Shown here: piece by piece, positions 1 through 7,981 of the stretch
Numbering within the stretch: position 1 is the stretch's first letter
How the letters are laid out: every line of letters begins with the position of its first letter
Source of the DNA: DALYJJ01 sp031969915
GTDB lineage: Bacteria > Acidobacteriota > Terriglobia > Bryobacterales > Bryobacteraceae
Reading direction: 5' to 3'
DNA: 14,293 nucleotides
Assembly: GCA_031969915.1 (NCBI GenBank)
Contig: DALYJJ010000146.1
Span: 1 to 14,293 of the forward strand
The notes under the pieces: model-generated
What the model saw: the letters and a program-made list of their open reading frames with translations, nothing else
Told to the model about the DNA's origin: nothing
The model's database searches: none
Position numbers and translations under genes: made by a program

Positions 1-81
1 CGGCTGCCCGCGAGGATGCCTTCGATGTACTGTTCGGGCGTGAGCCGGCCGCGGCGCGCGCGGCCGGCGTGAGGTTTCGTG

Positions 82-89
<8 letters not shown>
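1..89 (-). CDS. meaB: Probable MeaB/ArgK-type GTPase, N-terminus only (cut by window edge)
   Basis: Downstream of the mutase large subunit an open frame runs to the window edge and reads LTPEQYIEGILAGS after a basic leader (TKPHAGRARRGR). This resembles the N-terminal helix of MeaB/ArgK G3E-type GTPases, which load and protect the adenosylcobalamin of methylmalonyl-CoA mutase and are very often encoded next to it. No GTPase motif lies inside the window, so the call rests on this short stretch plus context. The start is uncertain. A TTG at 89-87 overlaps the mutase stop by 8 nt; an in-frame GTG lies at 101-99. Neither has a convincing Shine-Dalgarno sequence, so coupling to mutase translation is likely. 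What is seen is about 30 codons; the function is inferred. Confidence 0.55.
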
Positions 90-2225
<2,136 letters not shown>

Positions 2226-2229
<4 letters not shown>

Positions 2230-3575
2230 TGGCCGGGCTCCTCGTTCAATGTGGGAAGGCCGAGCTTGTCCTGCCATTCCGTGAGCGTGTCGACGGCGTT
2301 GCTCAGCACGTGCACGAAGCCCGCGACACCGGCGGCTTTGAGGGCGTCCACCTGCTCCTTGGGATTGCCGGCGACGATCACCGGAGCCTTGGTCTGGGGA
2401 AGGACGTCCTGCGCGAAGGCCGGGTATTCGGCGTCGGAGCTGCAGAGGACGACGAGGTCGGCCGTCTCGAGCGCTTCGCTTTCCACGATGTCGAAACCGG
2501 CACATCCGAAAAAGTTCAGGCAGAACTGGGCCCGCGCCATGCGCATCTTCACGTCGCCGCGCTTGAGCAGCAGGACCTTCACCGGCTTGCCATGCCGGCG
2601 CGTGCGCTGGCGGATGTGTTCAAAGGCGAGCGCCATTCGCCAGGCTTTGGGAACCGGGCCTGGGGCGGGCGCGGTGTCCATCGTGTTGGGGTAGTTGTTG
2701 ACGCCCACCAGGACGCGCCGCCGGGCGGCGACAGCCTTCTCTTTGGCCGCGCGCGATTGGGCAATGGCCTGGGCGATGCCGTCCTGCGCCGCGGTGAATC
2801 CGCCCTTCGCTTCCACCTGCTGGAACAGTGTCCAGGCTTCTTGCGCGAGCGACTGGGTGAGGCTCTCGATGTAGTAGGAGCCGGCGGCCGGGTCGGCCAC
2901 CTTGTCGATATGCGCCTCTTCGCGGATCACGTGCTGGACGTTGTCAGCGAGGTGGGCGTGAAATCCGAACGCTTCGACGGTGAGCGCGTCGCATCCGCCG
3001 ATGGCGGCGGAGAGAGCTTCTGTCGTCACGCGCAGCAGGTTGGTATAGGGATCGTAGAGGCTCTTGTTGGCGCGCGCGGTGCGGGCGTGGATCGTCACGC
3101 CGGACGGCCCGGTGAGGCCGAACGCGCCGGCCACCTGTTGCCAGAGCAGGCGCGCGGCGCGCAGTTTCGCGATTTCAAAGAAGTAGTTGGAGCCGACGGC
3201 AAAAACGAAGGCGGGCTGTGCGCCGCCGGCCAGTTGCTCGACAGCGGCGGCAAGAGCGTAGGCGAGTTCCTGAACGGCGGTAGCGCCATGGTCGTGCCAT
3301 TCATCGGCGCGAATGGCGTTGTCAGGAAGTGCGCTGTCCTGCGCTACCTTCCAGGCGGACTGGGTGCGCGCGGGGGCGGGGGCGGCGGCGCCGAGGTGCT
3401 CGCGCCGGTAATAGGGCCGAACGGCAATGCCCTCGTCGGTGCGCCAGACGAGTTTCTTGTCGTAGTCGGCTCCCTTGAGGTCTTTTCGAATGGCGGCTTC
3501 CCAGGCTTCGGTAGAAACCGCGGGGAAGTCGGCCGCAAGGTGCAGTATCTCGGTGCCCGGTGCTTCCTCAGGCAT
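2226..3575 (-). CDS. mutA: Methylmalonyl-CoA mutase small (non-catalytic) subunit, unusually short
   Basis: A 449-residue mutase small-subunit homologue, the partner of the catalytic subunit encoded just downstream. The N-terminal arm (AWEAAIRKDLKGADYDKKLVWRT) is followed by barrel-derived segments (HDHGATAVQELAYALA, FFEIAKLRAARLLW, VADPAAGSYYIESLT). The C-terminal flavodoxin-like domain begins KPVKVLLLKRGD and lacks the DxHxxG cobalamin motif, as expected for this subunit. Small subunits I know are about 620-640 residues. Here the first half of the TIM barrel, roughly 150-180 residues between the N-terminal arm and the HDHGAT segment, is absent without any frame break. The start at 3575 is chosen because AGGAGG at 3585-3590 lies 9 nt upstream; the ATG at 3581 would be only 3 nt away. 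It overlaps the epimerase stop by 8 nt. Confidence 0.9.
2238..2243 (-). promoter_or_regulatory. Shine-Dalgarno GAGGAG of the mutase large subunit
   Basis: GAGGAG on the minus strand lies 8 nt before the ATG at 2229, inside the last codons of the small-subunit gene. It decides the start against the much longer upstream open frame, and with the ATGA overlap it indicates translational coupling that would keep the two mutase subunits in balance. Confidence 0.8.
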
Positions 3576-4041
3576 GGCCATTACCCTCCTGAACCACCTC
3601 CATAAGGTAGCCGAAGGCGGCGCTCTCCGTCGTCTTGGGGTGGACGAAGAACACCTTGGTGCCGCGCGAACCATTGCGCGGCGCCGGGTCGATGATCTTG
3701 AAGCCGTTGGCCTTCATGTAGTCGAAGGCCTGCTGAATGTCGGCCACGCGGAAGGCGACATGGGCGAAGCCGCCGCGCCCGCCCGCTTTTTCGATCTGCT
3801 TCGCGACGGGCGATTCCGGGCTCAGCGGTTCGAGCAACTGCACCAGGTTCGGGCCGCCGCCGACCTGGAGCAGGACCTCGCGGACCTGGTCCGAGCCGAG
3901 AACGTCCTCGCGGTGTTTCTCTTCGAAGCCGAGGGCCTTGTAGGCGCCTACGTGGGCTTCGAGCTCGCCCTGCCGGACGGCGATGGCCACGTGATCGAAA
4001 AACAGAAACCCAGGAACTTGTTTCAGGTCGTTTTCCATCAT
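3568..4041 (-). CDS. mce: Methylmalonyl-CoA epimerase (VOC family)
   Basis: A 157-residue vicinal-oxygen-chelate protein (EC 5.1.99.1) that interconverts (S)- and (R)-methylmalonyl-CoA, linking the carboxyltransferase product to the mutase substrate. Two beta-alpha-beta-beta-beta modules are visible. The four expected metal ligands are His17 (FFDHVAI), Gln68 (NLVQLLEP), His94 (GFAHVAF) and Glu148 (GYLMEVV), matching the pattern His12/Gln65/His91/Glu141 of the characterised enzyme. ATGATG gives two adjacent starts, at 4041 and 4038, with GGAG 5 or 8 nt upstream; ATG 4041 overlaps the biotin-carrier TGA as ATGA. As the sequence stands, the frame is also open upstream into the first half of the biotin carrier, but only because of the frameshift there. 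A true carrier-epimerase fusion is unlikely. Confidence 0.95.
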   Translation of the reverse strand: MMENDLKQVPGFLFFDHVAIAVRQGELEAHVGAYKALGFEEKHREDVLGSDQVREVLLQVGGGPNLVQLLEPLSPESPVAKQIEKAGGRGGFAHVAFRVADIQQAFDYMKANGFKIIDPAPRNGSRGTKVFFVHPKTTESAAFGYLMEVVQEGNGHA

Positions 4042-4425
4042 TCGAACTCCACCACCACCTGGCCGGCCTGAACGCTGTCGCCGCCGTTGACGTTGACCTT
4101 CGCGATCTTGCCCGCAACGGGGGCGGTGATGTTGGTCCAACACCACCAGGATGTCGCCGGGCTGAATGGATTGGCCGGCTTGCGAGGCCACCTTCACGAC
4201 GATGCCGGCGATCGGGCTGCGGCACACCTTTTCCTCGTTGACGGGCGGTCCGCCGTTGGTCTGCGGCGCCGCGGCGCCCTGCGCGGGCGGGGCCGCGGGG
4301 AGGCGGACGCTGGCTGGTTCCAACGGATAGCCGCGATACGGGGACGCGGCGGCGGATGGGCCGGACTCCTCGGCCTCCACTTCCACTTCGTAGGTCTTGT
4401 TCTCGAGAGTGATTTTCAATTTCAC
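4038..4425 (-). pseudogene. Biotin carboxyl carrier protein (1.3S-type), frameshifted and lacking the biotinylation motif
   Basis: The GTG start at 4425 (GGAG 6 nt upstream) opens with MKLKITLENKTYEVEVEAE, very like the start of the Propionibacterium 1.3S carrier. An Ala/Pro linker follows, then the first half of a biotinyl barrel (CRSPIAGIVVKVASQAGQSI through DILVVL, ending at residue 96). The second half (TNITAPVAGKIAKVNVNGGD to EFE and a TGA at 4040-4038) is intact but in another frame. At the join, codons 4140-4134 read TTGGACC, where LEAMKMET-type sequence is expected. The Lys that carries biotin is therefore missing. Restoring 17 nt would give a normal 134-residue protein. The sequence shows the loss directly; the size of the missing piece is inferred. 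It may be real inactivation or an assembly error. A working copy would shuttle carboxyl groups between the two carboxyltransferases upstream. Confidence 0.85.
4125..4147. repeat. 23-nt near-perfect palindrome centred on the biotin-carrier frameshift
   Basis: On the plus strand the arm GGTGATGTTGG, a single central T at 4136, and the arm CCAACACCACC pair at 10 of 11 positions; the eleventh can form a G-T wobble on the minus strand. The centre coincides exactly with the point where the biotinylation segment is missing. If the lost segment is put back, the two arms would flank it as a hairpin stem with the motif in the loop. Confidence 0.8.
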
Positions 4426-4434
4426 GTGCGGCTC

Positions 4435-4788
4435 CTAGTGCAAACGATGCGAGGCCTGGATGGAGACCCGTCCCTCCTGCGCCCAGGCGCGCGAGGAGAT
4501 GAGGCGGACGCTGCGGATGTGCGCGCGTTCACCGAGGAAGGCGGCGATGGCGGCGGAGATCACCAGCAGTGTCTCCTCGGAAATCGCCTCCGGAGGGGCG
4601 GCCGCGACAGGCACGGGGGCCGGGACGGGCGCGGGCAGTGCGGGGGGCGCCGGCGCGGACGCCCTGGCTTCCGCCAACGCTTCCAGCCGGGCCAGGCGCG
4701 CGGTGAGATCGGCCACCTGGGCGCGCAGGTCTTCGATGACCTGCGACGCGCCGGCGGCCGTTTCGGGGACCATTGTTTCGCTCATCAT
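4435..4788 (-). CDS. Small MmdD/OadG-like accessory subunit of the carboxyltransferase complex, without a membrane segment
   Basis: A 117-residue protein in three parts. A predicted coiled coil (IEDLRAQVADLTARLARLEAL) is followed by an Ala/Pro-rich linker, then a C-terminal domain with a helix (EETLLVISAAIAAFLGERAHI) and the tail WAQEGRVSIQASHRL. The C-terminal pattern recalls the delta/gamma small subunits of biotin-dependent methylmalonyl-CoA and oxaloacetate decarboxylases, but there is no N-terminal transmembrane helix. A soluble assembly factor or scaffold that bridges carboxyltransferase and carrier is the likeliest role (inference). It lies 11 nt after the 12S-type gene and 9 nt before the carrier gene. 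GGAG at 4795-4798 favours the ATG at 4788 (6 nt) or 4785 (9 nt) over the ATG at 4794, which it touches. Confidence 0.65.
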   Translation of the reverse strand: MMSETMVPETAAGASQVIEDLRAQVADLTARLARLEALAEARASAPAPPALPAPVPAPVPVAAAPPEAISEETLLVISAAIAAFLGERAHIRSVRLISSRAWAQEGRVSIQASHRLH

Positions 4789-4799
4789 GACCATCTCCG

Positions 4800-6362
4800 T
4801 TAGAGCGGCATCAAGCCGTGTTTCTTGGGCGGCCGCAGTTCGCGCTTGGTTTGCAGGAACTCGAGCGATTGCGCGATGTACTTGCGCGTGAGCGAAGGTT
4901 CAATCACGTCGTCGATCAGACGGCGCGAGGCGGCGACGTAGGGCGTATTGAACGCTTCGCGGTACTTCTCGATCATCTCCTTGCGCTTCGCCACCTTGTC
5001 TTCGGCTTCGGAGATCTCCTTGCGGAACACGATTTCCGCCGCGCCCTCCGCGCCCATCACGGCGACTTCGGCTGTTGGCCAGCCAAAGACGCGATCCGCG
5101 CCGAGGTCTTTTGAGCACATCGCGAGGTGCGCGCCGCCATACGACTTGCGCAGAATCACGGTGATCTTGGGGACCGTGGCGGCGGAGTAGGCAAACAGCA
5201 TCTTCGCGCCGTGGCGGATGATGCCGCCGTACTCCTGCTGCACGCCCGGCAGGAATCCCGGGCAATCGACGAGGGTGACCAGCGGGATATTGAAGGCGTT
5301 GCAGAAGCGGATGAACCGCGAAGCCTTCGAAGAGGAGTTGATATCCAGCACGCCGGCCTGCACGGACGGCTGGTTGGCAATGATGCCGACGGTGCGGCCG
5401 GTGACGCGGGCGAAGCCGATCACGATGTTCATCGCGAAGCCCGACTGCACTTCGAGGAAATCGCCAAAGTCCACCACGTTGGCGATGACGTTGCGCACAT
5501 CATAGGCCTGCTTGGACTCAACGGGAACGATCTCGTTGAGCGCCGGATTGGGATCGACGTTCTGTTCGCCTTCGATCACCGGCGGATCCTCCAGGTTGTT
5601 CGACGGCAGGAAGCTGAGCAGCTTCTGGCAGAGCGCCACCGCGTGGCCGTCGTCTTCGGCCACGAAGTGGATCACGCCGGAGTTGATCATGTGCGCTTCG
5701 GGCCCGCCGAGTTGGTCCGCGGTAACAGTCTCGCCGGTGACCTGTTTGATCACCTGCGGGCCGGTGATGAACATCTGGGCGGCGCGGGTCTGAATGATGA
5801 AGTCGGTGAGCGCGGGGCTGTAGGCCGCGCCGCCGGCGCAAGGGCCGCAGATGAGCGAGACCTGCGGTACGGCGCCGCTGAGCATGACGTTGGTGTAGAA
5901 GACCTTGCCGTAGCCGGAGAGCGAGTCGATGCCCTCCTGCACGCGCGCGCCGCCCGAATCGTTGATGAACACGAAGGGCGAGCCGGTCTTGAGGGCCTGC
6001 GACATGATCTCGGCGACCTTGGTGGAATGGATCTCTCCGGCCGAGCCGCCGGCCACGGTGAAGTCCTGGCTGGCGAGATGCACCAGACGGCCGTTGACGC
6101 TGGCCGCGCCGGTGACCACGCCGTCGGCGGGCAGGTCCTTGCCCGCCATTCCGAACAGCGTCGCGCGATGCTGCGCGAACAGCCCGGACTCCTGGAAGCT
6201 GCCGGGATCGACCAGCTCTTCGACACGCTCGCGGGCCGTCATCTTGCCCGAGGCGCGGTGCTTTTCGAGCTTGTCCGCGCCGCCGCCGAGCTTGGCTTTT
6301 TCGCGGCGTTTCTTAAGTTCTTCGAGTTTCTCCTGCATGGATGTAATGGATACGGTTGGCAT
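4800..6362 (-). CDS. mmdA: Methylmalonyl-CoA carboxyltransferase 12S-type subunit (MmdA/PccB family)
   Basis: A 520-residue carboxyltransferase of the crotonase-like biotin-dependent family. It moves CO2 between biotin on the carrier and propionyl-CoA/(S)-methylmalonyl-CoA. N-terminal half-site motifs are INDSGGARVQEG (133-144) and CGPCAGGAAYSPALTDF (172-188). C-terminal motifs are DCPGFLPGVQQE (366-377), YGGAHLAMCSKDLGAD (408-423) and WPTAEVAVMGAEGA (428-441). The AMCSKDLGAD stretch and the C-terminal AFNTPYVAA...KKHG region look more like the Propionibacterium 12S/MmdA branch than actinobacterial PccB, which has Asp in place of this Cys. That comparison is from memory. The start at 6362 has GGAGG 8 nt upstream; a TTG six codons earlier is rejected. 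The gene begins 51 nt after the 5S-type gene. Confidence 0.93.
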   Translation of the reverse strand: MPTVSITSMQEKLEELKKRREKAKLGGGADKLEKHRASGKMTARERVEELVDPGSFQESGLFAQHRATLFGMAGKDLPADGVVTGAASVNGRLVHLASQDFTVAGGSAGEIHSTKVAEIMSQALKTGSPFVFINDSGGARVQEGIDSLSGYGKVFYTNVMLSGAVPQVSLICGPCAGGAAYSPALTDFIIQTRAAQMFITGPQVIKQVTGETVTADQLGGPEAHMINSGVIHFVAEDDGHAVALCQKLLSFLPSNNLEDPPVIEGEQNVDPNPALNEIVPVESKQAYDVRNVIANVVDFGDFLEVQSGFAMNIVIGFARVTGRTVGIIANQPSVQAGVLDINSSSKASRFIRFCNAFNIPLVTLVDCPGFLPGVQQEYGGIIRHGAKMLFAYSAATVPKITVILRKSYGGAHLAMCSKDLGADRVFGWPTAEVAVMGAEGAAEIVFRKEISEAEDKVAKRKEMIEKYREAFNTPYVAASRRLIDDVIEPSLTRKYIAQSLEFLQTKRELRPPKKHGLMPL

Positions 6363-6370
6363 GTATGAGA

Positions 6371-6375
6371 CCTCC
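6371..6375 (-). promoter_or_regulatory. Shine-Dalgarno GGAGG of the 12S-type gene
   Basis: GGAGG on the minus strand ends 8 nt before the ATG at 6362. It fixes this start rather than the in-frame TTG at 6380-6378, which the motif follows. Confidence 0.8.
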
Positions 6376-6413
6376 AGCAACTGCGGTTATGAATGGTGCG
6401 AAGCCGCCGCGCC

Positions 6414-7925
6414 CTATGCGGGCGACACCGTGACTTTGGTGGACTTTCCGTTGAGCTTCACTTCGTAGGTGATGGTGGTGCGCACGGGGCCCGAGCCGGC
6501 GTCGGCGGCGGGCGCCGCGGCGGGCGCGGGTGCGGCCTGGGCGGCGGGGTCCTTGCCCAGGTTCTTGGGGCCCTCATGGCGCGTGGCGAAGAACTTGGGC
6601 GCCACCTGCGGGAACATCGAGAAGGTCAGCACGTCCTCATCGGAGCCATTGCAGCCCTTCAGTTCCAGCGCCTTCGAACGCAGCTCTTCCCACTCGGGTT
6701 TCAGCAGGTCCGCGGGACGCCGCTCAATGGGCTTCTTCTTGGCCTGCTTCTCGGCCAGCGCCGCTACTTTCGGATCGCGCGGTCCGATGGTTTCACCGTA
6801 GTAGCCGAGCATCAGATCGGCGAACTCACCGGTGAGCACCTTGTAGGGTCCCATCATCACGTTGAAGACGGCCTGCGTTCCGACGATCTGGCTCGACGGC
6901 GTGACCAGCGGCGGGTAGCCCGCGGTCTTGCGGACGTTGGGCACCTCAGCCAGCACCTCGCGGATGCGGTCGGCCGCACCCTGCTGTTTGAGCTGGCTCT
7001 CCATGTTGGAGATCATGCCGCCCGGAATCTGGCTCTCGAAAATCTCCGTTTCGACGCCCGTGATATTGGAGAGAAATTCCTGGTAGCGCGGGCGGACTTT
7101 GTTGAAATGGTCCTTGATCTTGAGCAGGCGCGCCTTGTCGAGCTGCGCTTCGTAGCCCGTTCCCTCCAGCATCTCCACCAGCGACTCGGTGGGATTGTGG
7201 CCCGGGCCGAGGCTCATCGAACTGATCGCCGTGTCGACGCAATCGGCGCCGGCTTCGATCGCTTTCATCAGGCTCACCAGCGTGACCCCGGTCGTGGCGT
7301 GGACGTGCACGTGAACGCGCATGTCGTCGCCCAGAGCCTCCTTGATGCCGCGCACGATGTCGTAGGCCGGCTTCGGCTTGAGCAGCGCCGCCATGTCCTT
7401 GATGCAGATCGAATCGCACCCCAGATCGGCCAGCTTCTCGGCCATCTCGACGAACTCGGTGGTGGTGTGCAGGGGACTGACGGTATAGCAGATGGTGCCC
7501 TGCGCGTGCTTGCCCGTGCGGCGCACCGCGGCAATGGAGCGGCGCAGGTTGCGGATGTCGTTCAGCGCGTCGAACACGCGGAACACGTCCATGCCATTCG
7601 CGGCCGCCTTCTCCACGAAGCGGTCGACCACCGTGTCTTCATAGTGGCGGTAGCCGAGCAGGTTCTGGCCGCGGAGCAGCATCTGCAGGCGGCTCTTGGG
7701 CAAAAGCCGGCGAAACGTGCGCAGGCGCTCCCAGGGGTCCTCGTTCAAGAAGCGGATGCAGGCGTCGAACGTCGCTCCGCCCCAGCACTCCACGGACCAG
7801 TAGCCGGCGTTGTCGATGTCCTCGCAGGCGGGGATCATGTCCTCCATGGCCATGCGCGTGGCCATCAGGCTCTGGTGCGCATCGCGAAGAATGAGTTCAG
7901 TAACGTCAATTTTCTTATTAACCAT
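6414..7925 (-). CDS. Pyruvate/oxaloacetate carboxyltransferase, 5S-type subunit of transcarboxylase
   Basis: A 503-residue DRE-TIM-type barrel enzyme that transfers CO2 between carboxybiotin and pyruvate/oxaloacetate. The expected metal site is present: Asp15 in LILRDAHQS, Lys176 in ICIKDMAA (the residue carbamylated in this family), and His207 and His209 in HVHVHATTG. All four lie at a constant offset of 8 from Asp23, Lys184, His215 and His217 of the Propionibacterium 5S subunit, whose length (about 505) is nearly the same. The conserved C-terminal PYC/OADA region follows (about 290-450). An Ala/Pro linker then leads to ITYEVKLNGKSTKVTV, which looks like the first strands of a biotinyl-domain linker but stops there. 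Pyruvate carboxylase B subunit or oxaloacetate decarboxylase alpha subunit are the alternatives; the 12S-type neighbour and 1.3S-like carrier favour transcarboxylase. The ATG at 7925 has AGG 8-9 nt upstream and heads the operon. Confidence 0.92.
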   Translation of the reverse strand: MVNKKIDVTELILRDAHQSLMATRMAMEDMIPACEDIDNAGYWSVECWGGATFDACIRFLNEDPWERLRTFRRLLPKSRLQMLLRGQNLLGYRHYEDTVVDRFVEKAAANGMDVFRVFDALNDIRNLRRSIAAVRRTGKHAQGTICYTVSPLHTTTEFVEMAEKLADLGCDSICIKDMAALLKPKPAYDIVRGIKEALGDDMRVHVHVHATTGVTLVSLMKAIEAGADCVDTAISSMSLGPGHNPTESLVEMLEGTGYEAQLDKARLLKIKDHFNKVRPRYQEFLSNITGVETEIFESQIPGGMISNMESQLKQQGAADRIREVLAEVPNVRKTAGYPPLVTPSSQIVGTQAVFNVMMGPYKVLTGEFADLMLGYYGETIGPRDPKVAALAEKQAKKKPIERRPADLLKPEWEELRSKALELKGCNGSDEDVLTFSMFPQVAPKFFATRHEGPKNLGKDPAAQAAPAPAAAPAADAGSGPVRTTITYEVKLNGKSTKVTVSPA

Positions 7926-7935
7926 ATTAAGACCT

Positions 7936-7957
7936 GAATATCCACAATATCATATTC
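7936..7957 (-). promoter_or_regulatory. Candidate promoter/operator of the transcarboxylase-mutase operon
   Basis: The 56-nt gap between the TonB receptor stop and the 5S-type ATG begins with a sharp AT-rich patch in otherwise GC-rich DNA. On the minus strand it holds a -10-like TATGAT (7954-7949) and an inverted repeat, GAATAT / ATATTC, with a 10-nt spacer (centres 16 bp apart). It also holds a GATATT direct repeat of period 9. No good -35 is visible at the usual spacing. The dyad overlaps the -10 and could be a repressor or activator site. Motif chance is appreciable in AT-rich DNA. Confidence 0.4.
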
Positions 7958-7981
7958 GAGGCGGTGGTGCCGAACGCCGCG

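Noticed and set aside
2230..2505. 92-codon N-terminal extension of the mutase large subunit
   Set aside because: Arg-rich shadow sequence of the small-subunit gene; the ATG at 2229 has a strong Shine-Dalgarno sequence and begins the conserved protein.
4435..7925. Sodium-pumping methylmalonyl-CoA or oxaloacetate decarboxylase
   Set aside because: No multi-pass beta subunit and no membrane helix in the small subunit; the subunit set matches soluble transcarboxylase better.
6393..7937. Plus-strand open frame (514 codons) opposite the 5S-type gene
   Set aside because: His/Gly/Val-rich shadow of a clearly conserved enzyme on the other strand; no domain seen.
7926..7981. Rho-independent terminator after the TonB receptor gene
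   Set aside because: The gap lacks a GC-rich hairpin followed by a T-run on the minus strand; the AT-rich patch fits a promoter better.
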